Below, piece by piece: positions 10,201 through 17,309 of a stretch of DNA of 64,000 bases (positions are counted from its first letter, which is position 1; each line of letters begins with the position of its first letter). Location of the stretch: NCBI GenBank assembly GCA_913061235.1, contig CAJXTB010000009.1:1-64000 (forward strand), given 5' to 3'. The notes below the pieces were generated by a model. The model was not told the origin of the DNA. It made no database searches and was given only the letters and a program-made list of their open reading frames with translations. The position numbers and the translations under genes were made by a program. Origin of the DNA: an uncultured Pseudomonadota bacterium. GTDB lineage: Bacteria; Myxococcota_A; UBA796; GCA-2862545.

Positions 10201-10929
10201 ATTCTCCACAGCTTCCGGAACGGGTCCAAGCGCCAAAGACGCGTCCATCCAGCCGTTGCCCGACTGGGGCTCTGGGGTTTGGTCAAGCTCGGATAGCTGG
10301 CCAACAATGCGGTCTTCATTGGCATACGCTTCGCGTTCGAGCGGGTCTGTGGGACTTGACACGCCAGAGCCGTTGATTCGCCCTTCATCATGCTGAACAA
10401 CGTGGGTCAGCTCATGAGCGAGAAGACGGTCGGTGTCCGCGGAGCCGGGCCGCCATGTGCCAGAGCCAAAGTAGATATGACTTCCGACCGCAAAGGCGTG
10501 GGCGTTCAAGTCCTTGGCAGCTTTCTCGGCCGCAGCGTCCGTGTGGACACGAACATGGCCAAACATGTGCTGGAAGCTCGCCTCCATTCGACCGCGAAGA
10601 GCGTTGGGAAGCGCACTACCCGAACGCGTCATGACTCGGTCGACCGAAGAGGTGTCCGATGCAATGTCTGCATGCAGCATCGCGCGCCTACGCAGCGCCA
10701 AGGAGGTCATGACCGGAGACACGTCGATGCCTTGAGCAGCCAGGGACGTGGTCCCAACAGCTAGCCCGTGAAAGGCGTCCAGCGGCCCGTTCATAAGAGC
10801 CGAGGTCATGTCTAAATTGCCGACTTCGGCCGACGATTCCTGGCCCACATCGGACAACGCGAGGTCGTCCTCCTGGACAGGAAGAGAGGGGTCGTGACGA
10901 CGTGAGGAGCGAACATCAAACTGTGACAT
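4249..10929 (-). CDS. Giant eCIS-core (DUF4157) protein with annexin-like region
   Basis: A 2226-residue protein. Residues about 105-185 form an eCIS core/DUF4157 domain, with FGHVRVHTD, FAVGSHIYFG and a metalloprotease-like HELTH at 172-176. An SH3-like beta region follows (about 290-360), then an acidic low-complexity linker. From about 470 to 900 the chain is Gln/Glu/Ala-rich and probably coiled coil. Near 955-1035 is an annexin-like repeat (GTDE, SALCEEYQHQQGHSL, then ETSGSLEKSLLAWI); a weaker copy follows. Two hydrophobic segments lie at about 1580-1640 in a region of the kind that precedes toxin tips. The C-terminal 150 residues are unrecognised. There is no signal peptide. DUF4157 proteins are linked to contractile injection systems and polymorphic toxins; no sheath or baseplate gene is in this window. 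It is coupled to the SseB-like gene downstream. Confidence 0.8.
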   Translation of the reverse strand: MSQFDVRSSRRHDPSLPVQEDDLALSDVGQESSAEVGNLDMTSALMNGPLDAFHGLAVGTTSLAAQGIDVSPVMTSLALRRRAMLHADIASDTSSVDRVMTRSGSALPNALRGRMEASFQHMFGHVRVHTDAAAEKAAKDLNAHAFAVGSHIYFGSGTWRPGSADTDRLLAHELTHVVQHDEGRINGSGVSSPTDPLEREAYANEDRIVGQLSELDQTPEPQSGNGWMDASLALGPVPEAVENARDGGGHAQEEAGNALNEQAASLGAGAFGMGSMVLRDEAATESPESGPKAHAVGDEVYARAGENARRGVVTEVREWAEGDGGVQVAPADGWTYVVSFERSDGTTTEDFVSENMRAAEVQSVPEASVPEASGDENAEAQVCESEEEEVEAAVETPESSVEAAQSNGPAADKPAAATSSGADSVSLPPLGPVMGPVVQSTTAVRVGQVSPMSLSSSIPESSELNATHERVVQSLNTQLGVGEGIFNTAANEVNALCIDASTSFGASETDLRTTLVSSNTQALQSLSSDVDTTLSTTSSAYDAFDQAVDQSSVELVSQLTTQAQTTETALLTSEADFPLVIQRAVEAHKIVMEGEFGAVITDITAQAAEEKTAAELEGKTYGGGAAKADAVAGKLHAAKVKENYATALRTFLDAVYEDLLSKGGMPAEEWSQSIHAPALSAVWPGMARHQQQVDEKKNRDQAAAAAGRANFENVVSLERTVVADETAAHQQDVGVAQDQTTQEINQSVQEVTEQNQSFTETVASGLQERQQDERDALASVAPDENTGVDASMWDMYVAKYEFRSNSEHELVLQELQRLNQQNMSSVQSMFDGTMSSILDYSQEEQLATQENQTVFQTNVQQTASEQVGGLQTSATEVQAQHVQTAEAAQTQSSAMLEGIGGAARTFLDTTVQPALDGYSVSTRSQMGNLLGKMEEALKSATKAGEALEKADRSKRASDVWASADYMWGTDEAKMMSAVSGTSPLQASALCEEYQHQQGHSLKYVIEDETSGSLEKSLLAWIMGDEVSAAKHAMDYGANSWFPDSDVLDPALRGVSDEGRAALAVDPEWQEKSVIDSVMNPFTDVDTMLAINSLADMSLSQDESGLRADAALLFQTMDTLAGTDEAGAFLLLEKYGPEKAAELRLAYARYSYDRMNGGGRFDALSAEDQQAHADTTLVNDINGDFSATYSEGENDRALALSQGNMGAARAGQLKDSSEWSNDPTAALAAVSDANMYQGDDWLQGVQATENHAVFMQSMAVYESGGHMDVEDMRAGTSLENRQSAIDGWDANEAATQSWITEEFSGGDTVEAMLQDKLTTGEADEGDMLMYGADTLGTREEWVAKALQQVKSQTDYYTRLDMLVNLGGRAATYQAKINAHDRAYYARQVPGQMARLPTYLAALEPSLAASLTSAIHHILICLNAEADGGTQFDWELLLGESLRRDKNAIDMWQMADQKFRNMLPEKVRTRASTNEDLQAWLDQTSASMTTDLAEQRERYENGQAESDEGQITATDVMLAGHIIKLQRMFDAGSDKHFDSATGFLFDHANADKASAAETWWSEFEAQCARVDTATAFEEASQNQLAAMATMIVTAIAGVVIAIVSFGAATAVSAALWSAGITLAAGLVNIAINFAIKGSRYGAEDMLVDLAKTLTDAALQFATLGMSRMASVGPWLKAVSAGDDVFLKLAAAAVTSLPGELNGLLFNEDVWRGDNLDMALRQFFVGIAKNSVTGVVADYGKSGFSEVTEANGLAGMYLEGAIDELTALAGDALTNPAALQDPAYWINMTTKLGIGTLGGHIAQGRAVRLMNDQPFGNLSVEHLGRLHAGALADLSEEHRTQIGLRASNGDPEFVSLQNKLLNAQAAVTQAVADTAEESVDQPLPELGTSTLVEEPGTGTTTARTDDDIDTEVLDRLIDYADGGANASMITDYVLDMETAQERLNAVNVLQEAYELQTTTHVSEMSSSDLETLVQSHMMFDAAFQESDVLRKVVSEDAMSGLWQDYHGNESRTPVVGGSVGPAENTDGLTAPETVSALGLDYRQTDPDRPSPYVTESGGRYQSVESLLYTDTPLTEDMKSSAQIPVDQSIIDFAMAHDDPVIRAFAETRYTTGQETQEAPIGGLQTSLNPFTGNGMTMPTSWLDNPTVVPNQEYTMGYTGVAPGTQWYGLDDRGNRVVVLTYNGPSDVAHAPYTRSQGIPEGSALEAQVQRILNQAYEATGQDPLRHYDR

Positions 10930-11098
10930 AGGTCACCCAAAACAAAAGGTACTCATATCATAGTCCATCCGAGTGAATAGACGACCATTCGAGAGGGGTT
11001 TTCGTCCAAAACCTGTCATCATCGGGATCGGAAGACACGCGCGAGTTCAGCCACCCGAGCATCCCCGAACTGCGGTCGGAGCGGTTAGCCGGGCCGGC

Positions 11099-11701
11099 AT
11101 GGGACAACGAAGCCACCGTGAAGAACGCTGTGACGGATGCAAGCTTCATCTCGCGCGCTGCATCTGTGATCAGATTCCAACCCTGAGCGTGCCGACCCAG
11201 CTCATTGTGGTCATGCACCATCGGGAACAGAACCGCCCAACAGCCACTGCTCCCTTGGCCATGCGTGCCCTGCCCAACCACGCTTGGCTCATCCACGGAC
11301 GGCAGGACTCGCCCGTTGATCTGCATGAGCACGTAGGCCCGGAACGCCGCGGATTGCTGTTGTTCCCAGCAGATGACGCTCGGCCGCTGACCCCCGAGCT
11401 GCTCGCCGAAGACCCCCGCCCAGTAAGTCTGGTGGTTCCAGACGGCTCATGGCGTCAGGCGAGCAAGGCCGCGAGGCGACTACCGGGCATTGAGAACTTT
11501 CAAGCAGTCACACTGCTGCCTGGCGCGAAGAGCCGATACCGACTGCGCAGAGAGCCACGCGCGGATGGACTGGCCACCTTCGAGGCCATTGCCAGAGCCT
11601 TCGGTGTGCTGGAAGGACCGGCAATTCAAGACAGCTTGGAGACCCTGTTCGAAGCCTGGACCCAACAGATGCTGCACATGCGTCAGCCAGAGGGTTTCTA
11701 G
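11099..11701 (+). CDS. DTW-domain tRNA-uridine aminocarboxypropyltransferase
   Basis: The DTW/TapT family transfers the 3-amino-3-carboxypropyl group of S-adenosylmethionine to a uridine of tRNA. The protein shows the N-terminal cysteine cluster (CDGCKLHLARCICD), the strand QLIVVMHHRE, and the signature VPDGSW followed by RQASKAARR, in which DGSW replaces the usual DxTW. The C-terminal part is Arg-rich (SRYRLRREP). I start at ATG 11099 (200 residues) because the family begins just before the cysteine cluster; an in-frame GTG at 10973 would add 42 unconserved residues. Neither start has a clear ribosome site. It is divergent from the DUF4157 gene, with no sign that the two work together. Confidence 0.8.
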   Translation: MGQRSHREERCDGCKLHLARCICDQIPTLSVPTQLIVVMHHREQNRPTATAPLAMRALPNHAWLIHGRQDSPVDLHEHVGPERRGLLLFPADDARPLTPELLAEDPRPVSLVVPDGSWRQASKAARRLPGIENFQAVTLLPGAKSRYRLRREPRADGLATFEAIARAFGVLEGPAIQDSLETLFEAWTQQMLHMRQPEGF

Positions 11702-11740
11702 GGTCCGCCTACCCGTTGGGCTCGACGTCGCAGCGCCGTA

Positions 11741-12493
11741 TTACCGAGGGGGCGGAAGCTCTTCGGCCGGCCAGCGCTTGAGCAGATGCCCATTTGGTGT
11801 GCCCGGTTCCCACGGCACGTAGCAAGCACGTCGATGCTGCACCGTTGCCGTTGGATTATCGTTCGCCATGAACCGACTCTCACGCAGGGACCACGGCTCC
11901 GCATAGGCCTCCAGTCGCTCGTCCACAGCCATGAAGAAACCGCGAGCGTCCTCTGGTTCTAGCGCCCGAATCGCACGGTTCAATCTCCCCTGCATCACTT
12001 TGGGATCTTCGCCCACCAGTTCACCGGCTTGGGCTCTCTCCCGCCACCCACGAAGCCGCTCATCGCGCATCCAAAAGGTAGGAAGTTCCAAGAGCATCGC
12101 TGTCACAACATCGGGGAAAGGCGCGATGGACGTGAGCATGGTGCGCACTACACGTTGGTCCGGGCACCGAATCTCATTGATGCGTGGCTTGATGGGTGTG
12201 GAGCAGCCGTCGTGGTGGAAGTACTCACCTTGAGACAGCTTGCCATGGCCGCGCGACCCGCCCACAAACCGGTACGGCTCGGGGTCGAGGTCGAGGTTCT
12301 TGCACACAACCAACCCGTGGGTATCGACCAGTGCAAAGAACGCCTCTCGTGCTGAGGCATCGTCAAACACGGCATCCAAGTAGTTGCTCGGCGTTCCGTC
12401 AGCCGGGCCATCAATCACCAGACCTAGTCCTTGCCACCCGGACACGATGACACGTGACGGACCCAAGACCATTGATTCGGCGGAGGCTTGCAT
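11741..12493 (-). CDS. TauD/2OG-Fe(II) oxygenase-like protein
   Basis: A 250-residue soluble protein. It has a likely iron-binding H-x-D in GEYFHHDGCSTP (near residues 92-95) and a distal His followed by Arg in VQHRRACYVPW near residue 218. This is the spacing and order of clavaminate synthase/TauD-like Fe(II)/2-oxoglutarate oxygenases. RFMANDNPTATVQHRR resembles the late motif of that fold. The substrate cannot be told from sequence. It is the last gene of a minus-strand set that begins with aspS and is convergent with the DTW gene, with a 39-bp gap. Another cupin-like fold is possible. Confidence 0.6.
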   Translation of the reverse strand: MQASAESMVLGPSRVIVSGWQGLGLVIDGPADGTPSNYLDAVFDDASAREAFFALVDTHGLVVCKNLDLDPEPYRFVGGSRGHGKLSQGEYFHHDGCSTPIKPRINEIRCPDQRVVRTMLTSIAPFPDVVTAMLLELPTFWMRDERLRGWRERAQAGELVGEDPKVMQGRLNRAIRALEPEDARGFFMAVDERLEAYAEPWSLRESRFMANDNPTATVQHRRACYVPWEPGTPNGHLLKRWPAEELPPPR

Positions 12494-12517
12494 TGCAGCC
12501 CCATATCACCACAGGCG

Positions 12518-13267
12518 CTACTTGGCGGCCGACAGATGGTCGCGTAGTTCCTGCTCGAAGTCGCTCGCATCGTCCTTCGGGTTCACCGCCCGCTTCAGAG
12601 TCCGCAGGGTCTGTGTCGACAAGTCCAGCTCCCGCTTCAACATGCGAACCTCCGAGCGAACCGAGCCAAGTTCTTGGTCCATGCGAGTGGCCAGTGCGGC
12701 CATTCCTTGAACATCTTGAAGCTGAACAACCGAGACTGCCAGCGCTTCCAGGTTGTCGTCCAATCGTCCCGACCCCAGGCCGGCTTGGCGGATGCTGCCG
12801 ACCAGCTGCTTGACCAGAGAGGCCGTTGCCGACTGCGCACGTGCCAAACGGTCGTTCGCGTTCGGCGCCTCGCGGATGATCTCTCCAACGCGTTCTTCGA
12901 CGTCCTCGGCATTGGAAGGGGTCACACGCTTCGGGAGAGACCTGACGAAAGCATGGATACTCACTCGTAGTTCCCGGTCGTCCATTGCAACGGCATCGAC
13001 CGCCTCAGCGAGGGCCCGCACAACCCGCGTGACATCCAGCAGCTTGTCTGGGTCTGGACGGGGCGATGCAAGCTTGCAGAGCTGAGCGACCTCCCGCTCT
13101 AGGCCGGATGGACTCTCACCCTTTTGCAGACGGCCCACAAGACGCTGAACTCGCCCAGACTCGTGCGTAGGCACGGCCTTGGCAACGACAGCCATCGCTT
13201 GCTGAAGGGCTCCACGAAGTCGCTCGACTTCAGGGGAGGTGGACGGCTGGCTCTTGCGTAAAAACAT
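12518..13267 (-). CDS. Coiled-coil protein of unknown function
   Basis: A 249-residue, mostly helical protein without signal peptide or membrane segment. Long heptad-like stretches occur at the N-terminus (SPEVERLRGALQQAMAVVAKA) and near the C-terminus (MDQELGSVRSEVRMLKREL), which suggests coiled coils and oligomerisation. I start at ATG 13267 rather than the GTG at 13303; neither has a clear ribosome site. It lies between a small membrane protein and the oxygenase-like gene on the same strand, 24 bp before the latter. I do not recognise the family. Confidence 0.65.
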   Translation of the reverse strand: MFLRKSQPSTSPEVERLRGALQQAMAVVAKAVPTHESGRVQRLVGRLQKGESPSGLEREVAQLCKLASPRPDPDKLLDVTRVVRALAEAVDAVAMDDRELRVSIHAFVRSLPKRVTPSNAEDVEERVGEIIREAPNANDRLARAQSATASLVKQLVGSIRQAGLGSGRLDDNLEALAVSVVQLQDVQGMAALATRMDQELGSVRSEVRMLKRELDLSTQTLRTLKRAVNPKDDASDFEQELRDHLSAAK

Positions 13268-13466
13268 AGCCGGGACATCGGATCTCGCAGGCCAATAGTT
13301 CACTACGCAATTTCAAATCGGAGTCTCGGACGACCCGACACGGACGCAACTGCGGCACAATCGCGGTCGGTTGTGGGAGGGGACCCGATCTCATCAGCGA
13401 GTCTCACCATCCCGATACGTCGTCATGTGCGACCGGGCAGGACTGTTTAAGGGCTCAGACCTGCGT

Positions 13467-13811
13467 TTAGTAGCCGGCTATTGCACTCACAAACCCTGCG
13501 ACAAAGCCACCAAACATCGCCAGCGCCAGGCCCACGCACGCACCGATGGGTACGACTGCCACCGCAATGCCGCTCAGTGTCACGGCACGGCTGCTGTCGA
13601 TGCGCTCATCCGAGCCGGCTTCGGATACCCGCACAGCCCACAGAGAAACGCCAAGCATCGCCAAAGTAACGGGCGCAACCATCGTGGCACCGATGACGCC
13701 CCCACAGCAGGACGACACAATCGCGAGGGCCAGAACGACTACGCCAGCAGTAGGCAGGTAGTGCGCCTGTTCAAGAAGGACGTCGCTTGATGTGCGCTGG
13801 GTGGTGGACAT
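13467..13811 (-). CDS. Small membrane protein
   Basis: A 114-residue protein with about three hydrophobic helices: GVVVLALAIVSSCCGGVIGA, then MVAPVTLAMLGVSLWAV, and AVVPIGACVGLALAMFGGFVAGFV near the C-terminus. The start at 13811 (MSTTQRTSS) is preferred to an upstream ATG because the longer N-terminus is Arg/Cys-rich and unlike a membrane protein leader. It follows the HD gene by 50 bp on the same strand. It resembles small DUF4190-type proteins in size and layout only; no function can be given. Confidence 0.6.
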   Translation of the reverse strand: MSTTQRTSSDVLLEQAHYLPTAGVVVLALAIVSSCCGGVIGATMVAPVTLAMLGVSLWAVRVSEAGSDERIDSSRAVTLSGIAVAVVPIGACVGLALAMFGGFVAGFVSAIAGY

Positions 13812-13860
13812 GCCGCGCGTGTAACGTCGGCAAGCAGCAAGCCCCATCGGCACCCAACAC

Positions 13861-14433
13861 CTACGACCGAGCAGCCACCGCTTCCAGGTCCGTCACCACC
13901 GCATCAAGCCGCTCTACAACCGGATGCTGCCACCCGTCGCTAATGGCCATGACCGCCGCTCTATAATACCAGAGCACACGTTCTTTGTTTGCGTTGAAGC
14001 ACTCAAACGCCGCGTCGCCGTCACGCGTTGTGTCCACGAGTAGACACGTCGCGTTGTGCAGCTTGTCGCACGCAACAACAAGCCGGACCTCGGGGGGCTG
14101 ATCTCGAAGATGAGCCAGATGGGCGTTCTTACGCGCTTGCCAGGGTGGCTTCGGACGCGTTGTGGTGTCCGAGCAGGCCAGAACAATCGAGGAGACACGG
14201 GCACCAAAGCGGAGCGTCAGCTCGTCCATCGACGAGCCTTCAATGTCTTCGAGGTAGTCGTGCAGCAGGGCTGCGACCATCTGCTCTTCGTCACCGCCGA
14301 ACTCCCCCACCAACGCACTCACCGCAAATAGGTGAGTGACATAGGGGGCGCCGCTGCCCTTGCGAATCACTCCATCAAACGCGCGAACCGTGAAGTGCGC
14401 AGCGTCTGCTAGGAGTGAAACGCTCTTTGTCAT
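13861..14433 (-). CDS. Small alarmone hydrolase-like HD-domain protein
   Basis: A 190-residue HD-domain phosphohydrolase. It shows the RSH/MESH1 hydrolase pattern in order: YVTH (His34), ALLHDYLED (His58-Asp59, Glu62-Asp63), FGARVSSIVLACSD, and CDKLHN (Asp123, Asn127). These residues bind Mn and cut the 3'-diphosphate of (p)ppGpp in known members. No synthetase domain is present, so it would be a stand-alone hydrolase. Its ATG overlaps the aspS stop by 4 bp (ATGA), so the two are translationally coupled. That links it in expression to an aminoacyl-tRNA synthetase, which is notable because ppGpp signals uncharged tRNA. A related HD nucleotidase is the main alternative. Confidence 0.72.
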   Translation of the reverse strand: MTKSVSLLADAAHFTVRAFDGVIRKGSGAPYVTHLFAVSALVGEFGGDEEQMVAALLHDYLEDIEGSSMDELTLRFGARVSSIVLACSDTTTRPKPPWQARKNAHLAHLRDQPPEVRLVVACDKLHNATCLLVDTTRDGDAAFECFNANKERVLWYYRAAVMAISDGWQHPVVERLDAVVTDLEAVAARS

Positions 14434-16202
14434 GCATCCGCCGTGACAGTCGAGGCAATCTTCAGCTCAGCCAGCTCATGCGCATCTACGGGACCAGGCG
14501 CACGACTCATCAAGTCTTGGGCCGACGTGGTCTTCGGGAACGCAATGACGTCTCGCAGCGACTTGGAGTTGGTCATGATGCCAACGCAGCGGTCGAAGCC
14601 AAAGGCAAACCCACCATGAGGCGGAGCACCGTGAGCCAGAGCGTCCAGCAGGAAGCCAAACTTCTCTTGCTGCTCCTCTTCTTCGATGCCGAGGGCTTCG
14701 AAGACCTTGTGTTGGACGTCTTCACGATGGATACGAATGGAACCACCTCCAATCTCGCTACCATTGCACACCAAGTCGTACGCATCCGAGAGAATGTCGC
14801 CCATCTTGTCGGTACCCAGCCACTCCATGTGCTCCGGCTTGGGTGCCGTGAACGGATGGTGCATGGGTGTCCAGCCGCCTTCAATCTTCTCGAAGAGCGG
14901 GAAGTCGACGACCCAGCAGAACTTGAAGGTGTTCTCTGGTATGAGGTCGCGCGCGTTCGCAATGTGAACACGCAGTCGTCCCAATCCCGCATTGGTGCTG
15001 TCATAGTCGCCAGCGCCAACGGCCAAGACGTCTCCAGGCTCCGCTGAGAGCGCGGTAAGAACGGCCTCAGCGGCCTCTCCCGCTGCCTTTCCGAGTGGAC
15101 CTGTAATGCTGCGGTCGTCTTGGACCTTGCCCCACAACAATCCGCCCATTCCATATTGACGGACAAACGTGGTCCAACCGTCGAGAACCTTGCGGGAAGA
15201 GTCGCTGACAGCGCCTGCAACGCGGAAGCCCTTGAGGATGCCGCCCGCTTCAATCGCATTGGCAATCGGCGGGAAGGTGCTGTCGCCGAGGACTGGCTTG
15301 AGATCCACCAACTCCATGCCGAAGCGCAGGTCTGGGGCGTCGACACCAAAACGGTCCATCGACTCATGCCAGGTCATTGTGGAGACGTCGCCAATGTCGA
15401 CACCGGTGACTTTCTTCCACATGGCGGCAGCCAAGCCCGTTCCAATGCGCATGACCATGTCGCGCGGGGCGAAGGACATCTCCACGTCGATCTGGGTGAA
15501 CTCGGGCTGGCGGTCAGCACGCAAGTCCTCGTCACGGAAGCAGCGGCAGATCTGGAAGTACCGGTCCATGCCGGCAACCATGAGGATCTGCTTGAAGATC
15601 TGTGGGCTCTGCGGCAAGGCGTAGAACTGACCCGGATGCACACGTGAGGGCACCAAGTAGTCGCGCGCACCTTCAGGAGTGGCCCGAGTGAGACACGGGG
15701 TCTCAATCTCAAGGAAGTCCTGGTCGTCCATGAAGCGACGCGCCGCTTGGGCCGCCTTGTGACGAGCAATGATGTTCTTCTGAAGCACTGGGCGACGAAG
15801 GTCCAGATACCGGTGCTTGAGACGCGTGTCCTCACCAGCATCGGTGTCATCGCTGATGGTGAACGGCAGCGGACGGGTTCCGGACAGGATTTCGACATCC
15901 GTTGGGATGACCTCGATCTCCCCGGTTTCCATGTCCTTCTTCACCGCGCTGTCCTGACGAGCAGCAACGATGCCGGTGACCTGAACCACGTACTCCTGGC
16001 GGATTTTCTTTGCGGTTTCGCGCTCGGAATCCGGTGCACGTTCGTCGCAAGTGACCTGAACAGTACCGTGCCTGTCACGCAGAACGATGAATGTAACGCC
16101 GCCGCGGTCGCGAACAGCACTCGCCCATCCCTGCACAATCACCGTTTGTCCGATATGGGCGGCGCGCAACGCCCCGCACGTGTGGGTGCGTTCCTTGACC
16201 AT
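14430..16202 (-). CDS. aspS: Aspartyl-tRNA synthetase
   Basis: Charges tRNA-Asp (and tRNA-Asn if non-discriminating) with aspartate in the cytoplasm. At 590 residues it matches the bacterial type. An N-terminal OB fold (about 1-105) binds the anticodon. Class II motif 1 lies around RRFMDDQDFLEIETPCL, motif 2 is FRDEDLRADRQPEFTQID, and motif 3 is AFGFDRCVG; between motifs 2 and 3 sits the bacterial GAD insertion. The C-terminus has RDVIAFPKTTSAQDLM, close to the usual bacterial form. The start at 16202 is fixed by AAGGAG five to six bases upstream; an upstream in-frame start would add 35 basic residues that overlap the divergent gene. It is first in a minus-strand set with the HD gene. Confidence 0.97.
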   Translation of the reverse strand: MVKERTHTCGALRAAHIGQTVIVQGWASAVRDRGGVTFIVLRDRHGTVQVTCDERAPDSERETAKKIRQEYVVQVTGIVAARQDSAVKKDMETGEIEVIPTDVEILSGTRPLPFTISDDTDAGEDTRLKHRYLDLRRPVLQKNIIARHKAAQAARRFMDDQDFLEIETPCLTRATPEGARDYLVPSRVHPGQFYALPQSPQIFKQILMVAGMDRYFQICRCFRDEDLRADRQPEFTQIDVEMSFAPRDMVMRIGTGLAAAMWKKVTGVDIGDVSTMTWHESMDRFGVDAPDLRFGMELVDLKPVLGDSTFPPIANAIEAGGILKGFRVAGAVSDSSRKVLDGWTTFVRQYGMGGLLWGKVQDDRSITGPLGKAAGEAAEAVLTALSAEPGDVLAVGAGDYDSTNAGLGRLRVHIANARDLIPENTFKFCWVVDFPLFEKIEGGWTPMHHPFTAPKPEHMEWLGTDKMGDILSDAYDLVCNGSEIGGGSIRIHREDVQHKVFEALGIEEEEQQEKFGFLLDALAHGAPPHGGFAFGFDRCVGIMTNSKSLRDVIAFPKTTSAQDLMSRAPGPVDAHELAELKIASTVTADA

Positions 16203-16263
16203 GACATCTCCTTCGATTTTCCGGCCGCCCCTATCCGGTTTCGAGGAGTGTGGGAGAACCGCT

Positions 16264-16650
16264 GTGGACAGCGACCTGGACCCCTTCGACGACCCACGCC
16301 TTGGCAATCCGTGGCTGCGCTACGCCACGATGTGCCTCAACCTTCTCGCACTGCTGACCATAGTCGGCGGAATGATCGCTGGCGGGTGGTTCGGATCGAA
16401 CATTGCCGAGACCTCTGAGATGGGCTGGCTTCTCGGTGCTCCCGTAGCACTCGGCATTTTCTTTTTTGCCGTTCTATGGGGTGTGGTTCACTTCATCACC
16501 ACGGCACTTATTGGGCGTGGAAACAAGATCGGCTGGGTATTCGGCCTGCTGCTCGGCGTACTGTACCTGCCATACCTCTGCCCACCCTGGGGCATCATCA
16601 TCCTAGTCGGCCTGCTCAACGAAAAGAGTCGCAAGACCTTCTTAGGCTAG
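16264..16650 (+). CDS. Small membrane protein
   Basis: A 128-residue protein with three to four hydrophobic segments: CLNLLALLTIVGGMIAGGWF, LLGAPVALGIFFFAVLWGVV, and GWVFGLLLGVLYLPYL followed by IIILVGLL. I place the start at GTG 16264, with GGGAG about seven bases upstream, because an ORF start further upstream would overlap the aspS gene. It is divergent from aspS (61-bp gap) and only 8 bp before the lipoprotein gene at 16659, so the two are probably an operon. Family not recognised. Confidence 0.65.
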   Translation: MDSDLDPFDDPRLGNPWLRYATMCLNLLALLTIVGGMIAGGWFGSNIAETSEMGWLLGAPVALGIFFFAVLWGVVHFITTALIGRGNKIGWVFGLLLGVLYLPYLCPPWGIIILVGLLNEKSRKTFLG

Positions 16651-16658
16651 GAGCCGTC

Positions 16659-17237
16659 ATGCGCTTATTGACGCTTCTTCTTGTACTTTCCGGGTGCACA
16701 CGTCTACATGCGGTGACGCCTGACGCCAACGGCGGGGTGTACTTCGTTGCCCAAAAGCACACGCTAGGAATCGGCGGAAAACAAACGCTGGTCTTCTGTG
16801 CGACGCCCGACACCTGCGGGACCGTCGTCGCCAGCAACGAAGTAAGCGACCTCGGCCCAGTACCTCCACCTGTTCAGGATTCGACGGACGCCCTCAGCGG
16901 CCTACTCGGCGACATTCTTGGCGGCGAGGGTTTCGATGGCTCGATCTTCGGAGAAGGTTCCGGCGGAAGCTGGAGCGACACCGAACGAACCCCCGTCGAA
17001 TGCCCAGCAGACGCCGTCATCTTGGACTCCCCTATTCCAGACGGAACGCGCGTGAGCCTCGTCGCCATTCACCAGGACGACGCCTACGCCGGCAGCGAGT
17101 ACGAAGCGGACTTGCCCATTACCGGGACCGTAGACGGCGACCTGCATGGCAACGAAGGCTGCTGGGCGGGTGGCGGTTTTGACGCAGACTCCGGTCAGAA
17201 TTTCTACTTCTACAAGGCGGCCTTCCGCTTCGAGTAG
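16659..17237 (+). CDS. Lipoprotein of unknown function
   Basis: A 192-residue protein with lipobox L-S-G-C (Cys13), so it is probably anchored by a lipid. The start at 16659 has GGAG five bases upstream. The middle is a Gly/Asp/Ser-rich linker (LLGDILGGEGFDGSIFGEGS), followed by a beta-rich part with an isolated Cys pair (PVECPAD and EGCWAG). It follows the small membrane protein by 8 bp. No catalytic motif is visible. Confidence 0.7.
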   Translation: MRLLTLLLVLSGCTRLHAVTPDANGGVYFVAQKHTLGIGGKQTLVFCATPDTCGTVVASNEVSDLGPVPPPVQDSTDALSGLLGDILGGEGFDGSIFGEGSGGSWSDTERTPVECPADAVILDSPIPDGTRVSLVAIHQDDAYAGSEYEADLPITGTVDGDLHGNEGCWAGGGFDADSGQNFYFYKAAFRFE

Positions 17238-17309
17238 GATGGGGTCTGGCTGGCTTCAAAACGCCCGCTGTGACTTCTGACGTCCGCAGACCGAAACTCC
17301 GCGTACCGC

